This document shows positions 32,853-41,733 of a DNA stretch of 64,000 bases, piece by piece (the stretch's first letter is position 1; the number at the start of each line of letters is the position of its first letter). Under the pieces are notes generated by a model. That model was not told the origin of the DNA, did no database searches, and was given only the letters and a program-made list of their open reading frames with translations. Position numbers and translations under genes: made by a program. This stretch comes from Opitutia bacterium UBA4506 (GTDB taxonomy: Bacteria; Verrucomicrobiota; Verrucomicrobiia; Opitutales; Puniceicoccaceae), in the NCBI GenBank assembly GCA_002388665.1, contig DGMY01000025.1, forward strand, positions 83,408 through 147,407. Direction: 5' to 3'.

Positions 32853-34781
32853 ATGCCAATGAATCTTCCGACCCGAATTCCACTCATCTCCATCGTTCTC
32901 GCAGTCGGCCTCGTCCTTTTTAGCGGCTGCAGTCCCTCCTCTTCCTCCGAGGACGCCAGCAATACATCCGCTCCCGAAGCCGAGAACCAGACCACCCCCA
33001 AAGAGTATTACGCCAGCAAACCTGAGTTTTTCCACTTCGCGACCCCCGGGGAGCTACCGAGCGACCTGGAATGGACCGATGGCATGGATCAACCTGTCTT
33101 TGCCTCCCCCAAGGCCGTTCGCGGGGGAACCATCCGCTCGTTTATTCTGAATTTCCCACCGACCATCCGCTACGTCGGACCCGACTCCAACCACGGATTT
33201 CGAAGCGTCCTGTCGGACGACAATATCGTCGGATTGGTGGAGCGGCATCCCGTGACCGGAAAATTCTATGCCGCCATCGCCTCGGAATGGGCCGTCACAC
33301 CCGACAAAAAAACGGTCTACTTCCGTCTCCGCCCCGAGGCCACCTTTTCCGATGGTGAGCCGGTCAGTGCCGACGACTTCTTGTACCTGTTCTATTTCAT
33401 GCAATCCCCTCACATCGTCGCCCCGTGGTACAACGACTGGTATAGTAAGGAGTACGATGGCATTACGCGATACGATGAGCACACCCTAGCCATTCATTTA
33501 TCGACTCCCAAACCCGAGCCATTGGAATTCGCCGGAGTTCGCCCGGTCCCCGCCCACTTCCACGGCACTCTCGGCCCGGATTGGGTCCTAAAGAATCAAT
33601 GGATCTTCGAGCCGACAACGGGCCCGTACGAGCTGCTGCCCAAAAACATTCGGCACGACCAATCGATCCGAATGACCCGAGTCGAGGACTGGTGGGCGAA
33701 CGATCACAAATTCTTCCAGCACCGATTCAACCCCGACTCAAAATTCTACGAACTCGTCCGCGATATCAATATTGCCTACGAACGGTTCAAGAAAGGGGAT
33801 TTCGACATGTTCAGCCTGACTCTTCCCGAGTTCTGGTACGAGAGATCGGAGGGAGTAGACGCCTTCGACCGGGGACTCATCCGAAAGGCCACCTTCTATA
33901 ACCAAGTCCCCCGCCCCAGTATTGGCCTTTGGATCAACTCCGCCCATCCGGGGCTCGACAACGTGGAAATCCGGGAAGGGATCCAATACGCAATGAACTT
34001 CGACCGAGTCATCGACAAGCACTATCGGGGCGACTACACCCGCTTGAACACGACCTCGGACGGGTACGGCGAGTTCACCAACCACGACATTAAAGCCCGT
34101 GAATTCTCCGTCCAAAAGGCCCGGGAGCATTTCGCGAATGCCGGCTTCACCGAACAAGGCCCCGATGGTATTCTCCGCAATTCCCAGGGCGATCGACTCA
34201 GCTTCACCATTTTGGTCTATCAAGGGCCACGGGTAGAGGTCGCACAGATCCTGAAAGAAGAAGCGCGTAAAAGCGGCCTGGAGATCAACATCCTCTCGAT
34301 GGAACCGACGTCCGCCTACAAGCAAGTCATGGAGAAACAGCATCAGATTACCTTCTCCGGTTGGAACTCCACTCTTCCCTACCCCCGCTACTGGGAAGGA
34401 TTTCACTCGGCAAATGCAAACAAGCCACAGACAAACAACATTACCAACACAGCCAACCCCGAGATGGACCCGCTCATCGATCAGTATCGCGCGTCCACAA
34501 ATCTCGAAGAGAAGCTGGAATTAGCCCATACACTTGAGCAAATGGTCTACGATGAGGCCGTCTTCGTCCCGGGTTTCAAGGTACCGTTCTACCGGGTCGC
34601 CTTCTGGAGTTGGATTCATTTTCCTGAGGGTTTCGACGCACCCATCAGCGAGTCGGCCGGGCAACACGGACTCTACTGGATCGATCTCGAGGAGAAGAAG
34701 GAGATCCTCAAGGAACGCAAAGGCGACGCAAAGCTCCCGAACGAAGTCCTTATTTTCGACGAATGGAAGGACCCATCCTGA
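32853..34781 (+). CDS. yejA: Peptide-binding lipoprotein, YejA-like (SBP_bac_5)
   Basis: A roughly 640-residue solute-binding protein, with a lipoprotein signal (IVLAVGLVLFSGC; lipobox FSGC) and then a Ser/Glu spacer. The first ATGs at 32853 and 32859 are both plausible; the frame is open for 12 codons further upstream. It has the SBP_bac_5 body: the KTVYFRLRPEATFSDGEPVSADDFLYLFYF stretch, GPYELLP, LDNVEIREGIQYAMNFDRVI and a C-terminal MVYDEAVFVPGFK. It captures peptides for the YejBE channel; length suits the large YejA form (about 600). Confidence 0.9.
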   Translation: MPMNLPTRIPLISIVLAVGLVLFSGCSPSSSSEDASNTSAPEAENQTTPKEYYASKPEFFHFATPGELPSDLEWTDGMDQPVFASPKAVRGGTIRSFILNFPPTIRYVGPDSNHGFRSVLSDDNIVGLVERHPVTGKFYAAIASEWAVTPDKKTVYFRLRPEATFSDGEPVSADDFLYLFYFMQSPHIVAPWYNDWYSKEYDGITRYDEHTLAIHLSTPKPEPLEFAGVRPVPAHFHGTLGPDWVLKNQWIFEPTTGPYELLPKNIRHDQSIRMTRVEDWWANDHKFFQHRFNPDSKFYELVRDINIAYERFKKGDFDMFSLTLPEFWYERSEGVDAFDRGLIRKATFYNQVPRPSIGLWINSAHPGLDNVEIREGIQYAMNFDRVIDKHYRGDYTRLNTTSDGYGEFTNHDIKAREFSVQKAREHFANAGFTEQGPDGILRNSQGDRLSFTILVYQGPRVEVAQILKEEARKSGLEINILSMEPTSAYKQVMEKQHQITFSGWNSTLPYPRYWEGFHSANANKPQTNNITNTANPEMDPLIDQYRASTNLEEKLELAHTLEQMVYDEAVFVPGFKVPFYRVAFWSWIHFPEGFDAPISESAGQHGLYWIDLEEKKEILKERKGDAKLPNEVLIFDEWKDPS

Positions 34782-34788
34782 ACCTATC

Positions 34789-35382
34789 ATGATTGTTTAC
34801 TTACAGGGGCAACTGCTCCAATCAACTCCCCTTCACGCGATTGTTCTCGCAAACGGTGTGGGCTACGGCGTTCACGTTCCCCTCCGGGTCTCGGAGAAGC
34901 TCCCAGCCCCCGGAGGTGAGGTCAAACTCCACATCCGGCAGGTCTTCCGTGAGGATTCCGCCGACCTCTTCGGCTTCATCAGTGCGGCCGAACGGGACTT
35001 CTTCGACCTGTTGACAAAGGTTTCGGGTATCGGGCCCAAAACCGCCCTCACGCTTCTCAGCCGCGTCCCGGCCGAATCCCTTGCGGCAGGAATTGCCTCC
35101 AGCGATACAGTTATGCTTTCCAAGTGCCCCGGCATTGGGAAAAAGACAGCCGAGCGCATTATTATCGAGCTCCGCGACAAGGTTCCCTCCTTCGGGGTAC
35201 CCGAGACCGTTGCCGGCGCGAGTGCTTCCTCAAGTGCGAGTGCTACGGCCGAAGAAGCGGTTGCGGCGCTCGTCACCCTTGGGTTCAAACCAGTGGATGC
35301 CCGCAAGGCTGTCGAACGTTGCCTGCAAACTGCATGCTCGACCCCGAGTACCGAGGAGCTGGTGAAAATGGCCCTCCGGTAG
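34789..35382 (+). CDS. ruvA: Holliday junction DNA helicase subunit RuvA
   Basis: A 197-residue RuvA, starting ATG 34789 (MIVYLQGQLLQSTP). The OB domain is at residues 1-65 with the HVPLRVSEKL segment. Two helix-hairpin-helix motifs follow, VSGIGPKTALTLLS (about residue 78) and CPGIGKKTAERIIIELRDK (about residue 112), then an Ala/Ser-rich flexible linker and the C-terminal RuvB-binding domain (AEEAVAALVTLGFKPVDARKAVER). An in-frame extension of 85 codons upstream overlaps yejA and is not native. RuvA binds junctions as a tetramer and loads RuvB; neither ruvB nor ruvC is adjacent. Confidence 0.97.
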   Translation: MIVYLQGQLLQSTPLHAIVLANGVGYGVHVPLRVSEKLPAPGGEVKLHIRQVFREDSADLFGFISAAERDFFDLLTKVSGIGPKTALTLLSRVPAESLAAGIASSDTVMLSKCPGIGKKTAERIIIELRDKVPSFGVPETVAGASASSSASATAEEAVAALVTLGFKPVDARKAVERCLQTACSTPSTEELVKMALR

Positions 35383-35423
35383 GCGAAGGCGGCTCCCAAA
35401 GAGCCGGTGGGATGGGTCGACGC

Positions 35424-36035
35424 CTAGTTTTTCAACGGCTTCCAGACATCGGCCGAGTAAACCTGACTCATGGCAGAAACCATTTGATCCAGAAATTGCT
35501 CTTTCGTAGCCCCACTCGCCTCCATAGGGCGGAGCAACATTTCCTCGGTCTCCTCCAGCTGGCCAACCATGTCGACCTTCCAGCCCCCGGCTTCCTTCAC
35601 AAAGAGGTAGTCGATCGGGTTCTGGCTCCCGTTGATCAATATCTGGCCCGCTGCCGAATCACCATCGACCGTGATCTCGCCAATCTCGGTCATCGCACTC
35701 GCTTCCTCATACATTTGGGACATATCGACCAATGTCTGCGCCGCATTCGTTGGAGGCACGCCTTTCGCAGCGCTTCTGACACTAAAAACTGCCAACACCG
35801 TAGGAATCGGCTCTTTGATCAGGTCTTCTCGACTGGCGGTGTTCGCCAGATTCATCACCTTGGAGACGAATACCTTCGAATCAGCACTCAGCAATTCCAA
35901 TGCTTTCTCACCATTTTTCTCCAAAAGAGAAGTATCAAATTCGTCATAGGTCTTTCGAATGTCAGTCTCCTGTGCACTCAAAGCAGCCGGGAGGATCAAT
36001 AGAGCCAATGCGTATAGGTGGATGAGCATCTTCAT
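35424..36035 (-). CDS. Secreted protein of unknown function
   Basis: A 203-residue protein starting ATG 36035 (MKMLIHLYALALLILPAALS, cleavage near LSAQ); an upstream in-frame ATG 36056 would add seven residues before the hydrophobic core. The mature protein is about 180 residues, helical at the start (IRKTYDEFDTSLLEKNGEKALELL), with a central beta segment (AAGQILINGSQNPIDYLFVKEAGGWKVD) that looks like an NTF2/lumazine-binding-type cone fold seen in proteins assessing 'L-x-x-W-K-V-x-M' patterns. No catalytic residues recognised. Convergent with ruvA. Confidence 0.7.
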   Translation of the reverse strand: MKMLIHLYALALLILPAALSAQETDIRKTYDEFDTSLLEKNGEKALELLSADSKVFVSKVMNLANTASREDLIKEPIPTVLAVFSVRSAAKGVPPTNAAQTLVDMSQMYEEASAMTEIGEITVDGDSAAGQILINGSQNPIDYLFVKEAGGWKVDMVGQLEETEEMLLRPMEASGATKEQFLDQMVSAMSQVYSADVWKPLKN

Positions 36036-36454
36036 AGGAGAATATCTAAACGACAACCGAGAAGATTCCCAACGAAATTATGATCAATTTTACGCAAGTC
36101 CTCCTGCCGTTCGGCAGTCACCCGCCCGCGAGTGAATCAATAGCCCCTTTAGTAAAACTAAAGTAAACATCTAGCGTTAAATCTCTCCCCAGTATCTCAT
36201 CAATTAAGCCCCTTCAAACAATCGAACCGGAGAAAAAGTTAAAGAAGTGCAAAGAAGACTTCCCATGCACGAAAGGCAATCGACTCACGAGTCGCCACAC
36301 TCTATCTCTCCCCGCGATTCCCACCATCCAATAATAGAGTCCTTTTTCGATCGATTGAATGAACAATCCCGCGCCTCGCCTCAGCAGAAAACCGCCCCCA
36401 ACAGTAAAAAGTTTTACATAGGCGGGAATAACCACAAGGTTTGCTGCTTCTCAC
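36036..36454. other. Divergent intergenic region without a gene
   Basis: About 400 bp between the secreted protein gene and the sigma factor gene. It is AT-richer than its surroundings and holds no convincing coding frame; frames present lack ribosome sites and have unlike codon use. A small perfect inverted repeat TTTAG-TAAAA-CTAAA lies at 36148-36162. A GGGAATAACC sequence about 25 bp before the sigma gene resembles an ECF -35 box, but I could not find a matching -10, so it is not called. Confidence 0.5.
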
Positions 36455-36967
36455 ATGAAGGATGAACACGAAATCGATTTTGAAGAGCTGGTGGACGCCC
36501 ACTACCAGGCGCTCTATCGATTCGGGTATAGTCTTAGTGGGAACGAACACGATGCGAGTGATCTCGTGCAAGAAACTTTCTCAACGTTTGCCCTCAAGGG
36601 AAGCTCTATCCGTGATCGATCGAAGGCCAAGACATGGCTGTTCACCACCCTACACCGCCATTTCCTCCGCCAATTTCGCAAAAGTAAGCGGGTCCAAGTG
36701 CAATCTCCGGAAATTTTGGCTAACCAAGCACCGCCCATCGACTCCGATGCGGCCCGCGCCATCGATTGCGATTCGGCACTCGATGCCTTGGTCAGCATCA
36801 ACGAAACCTACCGCACTCCACTTACCCTCTACTACCTGCGTCATTTTAACTATCGCGAGATCGGTGAAATCCTGGAGATCCCAATTGGCACTGTCATGTC
36901 ACGACTCGCTCGGGGCAAAACCGAGTTAAAAAAAATCCTTCTTCACTCACCAAAAATTGACCAATGA
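36455..36967 (+). CDS. ECF-type RNA polymerase sigma factor
   Basis: A 170-residue sigma factor. Region 2 is at residues 8-80 (FEELVDAHYQALYRFGYSLSG, DASDLVQETFSTFAL, TWLFTTLHRHFLRQFRKSK); region 4 is at 105-165 (ALDALVSINETYRTPLTLYYLRHFNYREIGEILEIPIGTVMSRLARGKTELKKIL). The promoter-binding helix-turn-helix is in YREIGEILEIPIGTVMSRLARGK. It overlaps the next gene by 4 bp (ATGA), the usual coupling to an anti-sigma factor. Subgroup and target promoters unknown. Confidence 0.93.
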   Translation: MKDEHEIDFEELVDAHYQALYRFGYSLSGNEHDASDLVQETFSTFALKGSSIRDRSKAKTWLFTTLHRHFLRQFRKSKRVQVQSPEILANQAPPIDSDAARAIDCDSALDALVSINETYRTPLTLYYLRHFNYREIGEILEIPIGTVMSRLARGKTELKKILLHSPKIDQ

Positions 36968-37734
36968 CCCGCGACGAAGCAAAGATTCTCCTTCAGGCAT
37001 GCAGCCTAGAATCTGCAGCCTCTACCTCGCCCGAGGTGGAAGAGGCTCTTGCTATGGTCGCCCAGGACCCAGAACTGGCAGCTTGGTGGGCAGCTGAACA
37101 GGAGTTTGATGACGCCTTTTCGCTCGAAATGGACCGGTTTGCTGCTCCTCTGGATTTACGTGCAAAGATTGTCCGAAGCCACGACCCCAAACCACAGTCG
37201 TCGTCGATCTTCTCGCATTGGTTCTCTCCCGGTTCCCTTCGGACCTTCGCCTCGTTCGCCACTGCCTTCGCCTTGGTGGTGTTCGTATCCGTAATGCTTT
37301 TCGAGCCTCGCGAGGCGACGGCCCTCGACGAACTCCCCGGTTTCCTGACCACCATTCAGCAGGAAATTGAAAAGAACTCCGCCCCGAAGAAGCCGGACGG
37401 CTCTGATGAAGACTTTTTAAAATACCTGGAGGAACAGAACGCACCCCTGCCCTCCAGATACCTCGAATCGATTCAAGGGTTCGACAGAACCGGTGCATCC
37501 TTTCTGGAAGAAGCAGACTCAAAAATAGGTGTCCTCTTCCTCGAAAACGATTCGGGCCAAATTTTTCGACTCTTTGTGATCAATAGAGATGTGAGCGACT
37601 CAACTTCGCCTCCATTCCCAGAAACGTCTCTTCGCCAGTACCCAAGCATCTCGGTTCTCACCTGGAAGGACGGGGGCAAGGTACACGTCTTGGCGACAAC
37701 GGAATCGATTGAGGTCTTACAAAAACTGCGATAG
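36964..37734 (+). CDS. Putative membrane anti-sigma factor
   Basis: A 256-residue protein whose ATG overlaps the sigma gene stop. The N-terminal about 90 residues are helical and acidic (ILLQACSLESAASTSPEVEEALAMVAQDPELAAWW) like an anti-sigma domain with the pattern of 'E-x-x-L-x-x-D-P-E'. No zinc-binding His-x3-Cys-x2-Cys motif is present. A single transmembrane helix follows (TFASFATAFALVVFVSVMLF, about residues 100-120), then a C-terminal periplasmic domain of 130 residues. Position, topology and coupling make it the likely partner of the sigma factor; sequence alone does not prove inhibition. Confidence 0.65.
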   Translation: MTRDEAKILLQACSLESAASTSPEVEEALAMVAQDPELAAWWAAEQEFDDAFSLEMDRFAAPLDLRAKIVRSHDPKPQSSSIFSHWFSPGSLRTFASFATAFALVVFVSVMLFEPREATALDELPGFLTTIQQEIEKNSAPKKPDGSDEDFLKYLEEQNAPLPSRYLESIQGFDRTGASFLEEADSKIGVLFLENDSGQIFRLFVINRDVSDSTSPPFPETSLRQYPSISVLTWKDGGKVHVLATTESIEVLQKLR

Positions 37735-38003
37735 GCTTCCGCTCCTTGGCTCGTGAGGGATGCTTGCTCATACCTGGCAGCTTCACCCTTTCCTCTCGCA
37801 GAACCTAACTGCATAAGACAGCGCCTCTCTGCATAGTTGAAAGCCAGCCCGCGCCCTTCCAGATCCGACAACGGAACACTCCCTCAATTCACTCTGCTAC
37901 AATTTCTTAGTAGTGGGAATAAAAGTACGATTCAGGTCTCCCATACTATGAAACGAGACCGCAATTGGTCTGCAACTACTCACCTCTACTGAAAGTAAGC
38001 TCC

Positions 38004-41000
38004 ATGCGTACACTTCCCGCAACTGCTTGGGCCGGGATTGCCCTCGCAGCCCTCTCGGGCCTCAGTATCCCAACCACCACATTCGGCCATGGCTCAATCG
38101 GGGACCCGATCAGCCGTTCTTACCGAATTTTTATCGAAAACCCGCAAACACCGCAAAACGATGCCTCCCGTGCTGCTATTGCCGTTGCGGGTACTCAAGC
38201 CTTCTACGACTGGCATGAGGTGAGCCGACTCGTTCCCAATTACAACGGAGACGATCTCACACCCTACCGGGCGATCATCCCCGATGGCACCCTTGCGGGA
38301 GCTGGCCGGGAGAAATACGCGGGACTCGACCTAGTGCGTACCGACTGGCCCGCAACTCCAGTCAATATGGGCACCTATCCGGTCGTTTACGACGCCCACG
38401 TCCCACACGACCCCAGTTACTTCCTCGCCTATATCACTCGGGAAGGATGGACTCCGGATCAGCCTCTCAAATGGGATGATCTCGTTCAATTGGAAGGTCC
38501 TGAAAACTACGTCCGCGACGGACACCTCTACCGTTTCAATGTAGAGCTCCCCCATCGCACTGGTAAGCATGTGCTCTACGTAATCTGGCAACGAATCGAT
38601 CCAGCCGGCGAGGTCTTCTTCTCCGCCAGCGATGTTGATTTTGGGGACGGAACTGGTCACGGAAACCCAGACGACGGGAGCGGGCGCTATCCTGCCTTCG
38701 ATAGCGACATCGGTGAAGGTGAACTCGACGCTACGTTCGATCTCGCAGTCCAAAGTGATTGGGGCAGCGGCTTCACGGCTGAAGCCACGATCACCAATAC
38801 CGGTGACTTTCCGATCAACGATTGGTCCGTAGAGTTTGGAATCGGCAAAGAGATCACGTCCTTCTGGAGCGCCGAACTCGTCGATTCCGATGGTCTCTAC
38901 TATACAGTAGACGACGCAGGCTGGAACCAGGATATCCCCGTCGGTGGTTCGATCACCTTCGGTTTTCAGGCAAAACCCGGGAATATCGAACACCTTCATC
39001 CAACCGTTAAAATGATCTCTCTTGGAGGAAGTGTCACTCCGACCCCGGACCCAGACCCGACTCCCGATCCGGACCCAGATCCGGACCCAACTCCAGATCC
39101 AGATCCTGATCCTACACCCGATCCTGATCCTACACCTGATCCAGACCCTACTCCTGATCCAGACCCTACTCCTGATCCAGATCCTACGCCTGATCCAGAT
39201 CCAATTCCGGCGGGTGACGTTGCAGTAGACTTCCAAATCGTCGACAACTGGGGCAGCGGATATACCGCTTCGGTTTCCCTCACCAACAACAGTGATTCAG
39301 CGATCGATGGTTGGACCCTTTCATTCGACCTCGGGGTAGAGCTTCAGAACTTCTGGAGTGCTGCCGGTGGTACAAAGTCGGGCGAAACCATCACGTTCAG
39401 CAATGAATCATGGAACGGCAAAATCGCTCCCGGAGGCTCGGTAAGCTTCGGATTCCAGACAAAGAGCAGTGACGATATCACCGCGGAAAACTTTGTTTTC
39501 AATGGCGAAAGCACCGACACACCCGATCCGGACCCAACTCCAGATCCCGATCCAGATCCAACACCCGATCCGGACCCAACACCCGATCCGGACCCAGATC
39601 CAGATCCAACACCGGACCCGGACCCAACACCGGACCCGGACCCAACACCGGACCCCGATCCAACTCCGGATCCAACTCCGGCGGGATCACTAGCCGTAAC
39701 AGTCGGCACGGCCTGGAGCAGCGGTTTCAGCGCCGAAGCTCAACTCACCACCGACGTCGCGCTCAGCGGCTGGGAGATCACCTTCGACTTCCCACAGGGA
39801 ATCGGAAGTCTCTGGAACGGTGAAATCGTAAGCGAACAAGGAAACACCTACACGGTCCGCCACAAGAGCTACAACGCATCGGTACCAGCTGGGGGAACAA
39901 TCTCCTTTGGATTCAACGGGGCCTCTGGCGGCGTCGAATCAGGGGAAGTCCTCTATCCTACCAACGTTACACTAAACGGAAATCCGGTAGACTCGGGAAC
40001 AGATCCAGATCCCGATCCTACACCCGACCCAGACCCCACACCGGACCCAGATCCTCTGCCCGATCCCACACCGGATCCAGAGCCAGCCGAGTATGGCGAC
40101 GGAAAGGACCAAACTGGTGACTACAACTACGCGGAGGTCATGCAGAAGAGCTTGTTCTTCTATGATGCTCAACGCTCAGGCGATCTTCCGGAGGGCTTCC
40201 GGGTCAACTGGAGAGGCGACTCGGCAGTAAATGACGGTTCCGATGTTGGGCTTGATCTGTCGGGGGGATTCTACGACGCGGGTGACCACGTCAAATTTGG
40301 CCTCCCTGGATCATTCAGCTTCACGATACTCGGTTGGAGTGCAGCGGACCAACGGAACTCATGGGTCGAAACCGGCCAACTCGACGAGATGCTGGACATC
40401 CTCGCTTGGCAGAGCGACTACCTGATGAGGAGCCATGTGCGAGATAGCTCCGGAGAAACCCTGGAGTTCTACGGCCAAGTGGGCAACGGTCACACGGATC
40501 ACTCCTATTGGGGTCCTCCTGAGAGTATGACGATGAACCGACCATCCTATAAGGTCAGCCAGTCCCAACCCGGGACGGAAGTCGCAGCTGAATCAGCTGC
40601 TGCCCTGGCCGCCGCTTCGCTCGCTTTCCGTCCGGATGACGCAGCCTATGCGGATGAACTCCTGGAGCACGCCGAGGCACTGTACCGTTTTGCCGACAGC
40701 TACCGCGGCACATACGTCAACGCCATCCCCAACGCTCGTGACTTCTACAATTCGTGGTCAGGCTATGAGGATGAGCTCGTCTGGGGTGCCCTCTGGATGT
40801 ATCGGGCAACTGGAGACACTAGCTACCTTGACAAGGCTGAGAACTACTTCGCCAGCTACCTAGAGGGAGGATTCCAGGGCAGCAGCTCCGGAGGCTATAG
40901 CTGGACGATGAACTGGGACGACAAGAGCTACGGAACGGTTGTCCTTCTCGCGGCATTGACCGGTGATGAAAAATACCAAACCTATGCAGAAAAATGGTTG

Positions 41001-41504
41001 GACTACTGGAGTGTCGGATACAATGGGCAGCAGGTAGACTATTCGCCCGGCGGCCAAGCGCACCTGGACCAGTGGGGATCGCTCCGCTACTCGGCCAATA
41101 CCGCCTTCCTCGCACTCTGGTACGCTGACCAGGTCGGTGACAATGGCACACGCTATCGCGATCTCGGCGAAGCCCAGATCGACTACGCCTTGGGCGACAA
41201 CCCAGAGGGCCGCTCCTACGTCGTAGGATTCGGCATCAATCCGCCGATCAATCCACACCATCGCGCGGCCCATGGTTCCACCACCAACAATATCTCATCG
41301 CCGACCAACAACCAGAACATCCTCTATGGCGCTCTGGTGGGCGGTCCTGGACAGCCCAACGACGGCGCTTCCTACGAAGACGATCGCGGTGACTACCGGG
41401 CCAATGAGGTCGCTCTCGACTACAACGCCGGCTTCACCGCCGCACTTGCGATGCTCTACGAGATTTACGGAGGAAAAACTCTCGCAAATTTCCCAGGAGA
41501 GTAA
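38004..41504 (+). CDS. Secreted modular cellulase: AA10 LPMO - CBM2 x3 - GH9
   Basis: A 1166-residue secreted enzyme. The signal peptide ends at TTTFG so that His29 becomes the mature N-terminus, as required for the copper site of AA10 lytic polysaccharide monooxygenases (HGSIGDPISRSY). The second copper His is His135 (VPHDPSYFLAYITREGW), with an aromatic Phe in GEVFFSASDVD, in residues 29-225. Three CBM2 modules (about 239-345, 404-505, 562-662) each carry W-G-S-G-F/Y-like starts (SDWGSGF, NNWGSGY-type, AWSSGF) and W-x-x-x-F-x-F-x-x-x-F-x-W. Asp-Pro-Thr linkers separate them. A GH9 catalytic domain (705-1160) has catalytic Asp758/Asp761 in DAGDHVKF and acid Glu1135 in RANEVALDYNAGF. An upstream in-frame start at 37965 is less likely. 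Oxidative and hydrolytic cellulose attack are thus on one chain. Confidence 0.93.
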   Translation: MRTLPATAWAGIALAALSGLSIPTTTFGHGSIGDPISRSYRIFIENPQTPQNDASRAAIAVAGTQAFYDWHEVSRLVPNYNGDDLTPYRAIIPDGTLAGAGREKYAGLDLVRTDWPATPVNMGTYPVVYDAHVPHDPSYFLAYITREGWTPDQPLKWDDLVQLEGPENYVRDGHLYRFNVELPHRTGKHVLYVIWQRIDPAGEVFFSASDVDFGDGTGHGNPDDGSGRYPAFDSDIGEGELDATFDLAVQSDWGSGFTAEATITNTGDFPINDWSVEFGIGKEITSFWSAELVDSDGLYYTVDDAGWNQDIPVGGSITFGFQAKPGNIEHLHPTVKMISLGGSVTPTPDPDPTPDPDPDPDPTPDPDPDPTPDPDPTPDPDPTPDPDPTPDPDPTPDPDPIPAGDVAVDFQIVDNWGSGYTASVSLTNNSDSAIDGWTLSFDLGVELQNFWSAAGGTKSGETITFSNESWNGKIAPGGSVSFGFQTKSSDDITAENFVFNGESTDTPDPDPTPDPDPDPTPDPDPTPDPDPDPDPTPDPDPTPDPDPTPDPDPTPDPTPAGSLAVTVGTAWSSGFSAEAQLTTDVALSGWEITFDFPQGIGSLWNGEIVSEQGNTYTVRHKSYNASVPAGGTISFGFNGASGGVESGEVLYPTNVTLNGNPVDSGTDPDPDPTPDPDPTPDPDPLPDPTPDPEPAEYGDGKDQTGDYNYAEVMQKSLFFYDAQRSGDLPEGFRVNWRGDSAVNDGSDVGLDLSGGFYDAGDHVKFGLPGSFSFTILGWSAADQRNSWVETGQLDEMLDILAWQSDYLMRSHVRDSSGETLEFYGQVGNGHTDHSYWGPPESMTMNRPSYKVSQSQPGTEVAAESAAALAAASLAFRPDDAAYADELLEHAEALYRFADSYRGTYVNAIPNARDFYNSWSGYEDELVWGALWMYRATGDTSYLDKAENYFASYLEGGFQGSSSGGYSWTMNWDDKSYGTVVLLAALTGDEKYQTYAEKWLDYWSVGYNGQQVDYSPGGQAHLDQWGSLRYSANTAFLALWYADQVGDNGTRYRDLGEAQIDYALGDNPEGRSYVVGFGINPPINPHHRAAHGSTTNNISSPTNNQNILYGALVGGPGQPNDGASYEDDRGDYRANEVALDYNAGFTAALAMLYEIYGGKTLANFPGE
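39034..39206 (+). repeat. Pro-Asp-Thr linker repeat 1
   Basis: A tandem run of 6- to 9-base units encodes (Pro-Asp-Pro-Asp/Thr)n between the first and second CBM2 modules. The DNA is low-complexity (CCAGATCC/GATCC variants) and can slip; linker length may vary between strains. The opposite strand shows long open frames of Gly-Ser-Val repeats, which are shadows. Confidence 0.8.
39520..39680 (+). repeat. Pro-Asp-Thr linker repeat 2
   Basis: Second low-complexity run, about 50 residues of Pro-Asp-Pro-Asp/Thr, between CBM2 modules two and three. It shares units with the first linker and could recombine with it, which would delete a CBM2 in frame. Confidence 0.78.
40000..40086 (+). repeat. Pro-Asp-Thr linker repeat 3
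   Basis: A shorter run of about 28 residues joining the third CBM2 to the GH9 domain, with the same Pro-Asp/Thr units, ending in Pro-Glu-Pro-Ala-Glu. Confidence 0.75.
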
Positions 41505-41558
41505 CCGTTAGAGAAATACTGACTCCCTCTCGCATCCGCGAGTAGGTTCAGTCGGTCC

Positions 41559-41600
41559 AAGAGCCCGTGGAGAATCCCCTCCGCGGGCTCTTCTTTTTAT
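41559..41600 (+). terminator. Intrinsic terminator after the cellulase gene
   Basis: Stem AAGAGCCCGTGGAG / CTCCGCGGGCTCTT (one mismatch), loop of 5-6 nt, then TTCTTTTTAT. A strong terminator that ends the cellulase transcript 55 bp after its stop. Confidence 0.88.
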
Positions 41601-41733
41601 AACTTTTATACATCCAGGAGCGTTCGGATTCGGCTCCTTTACCATTGGTAACATTTAGGGGTTCGCCTTTTTATAAAAATTCTGTCTCATCAGTCACGAC
41701 AACCTGAATTCTACATAGATCGACGTCTCGACA

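Noticed and set aside
34534..34788. In-frame extension upstream of ruvA
   Set aside because: The extension is basic and Ser/Arg-rich, antisense-like in composition and overlaps yejA; RuvA homologues start at MIVYLQG-type residues.
36214..36435. Small frames in the divergent region before the sigma factor
   Set aside because: No ribosome site, no codon bias like neighbours, and frames on both strands are equally poor.
39344..39709. Minus-strand frames rich in Gly-Ser-Val repeats in the cellulase gene
   Set aside because: They are the reverse complement of the Pro-Asp linker DNA and have no start context or domain. Not genes.
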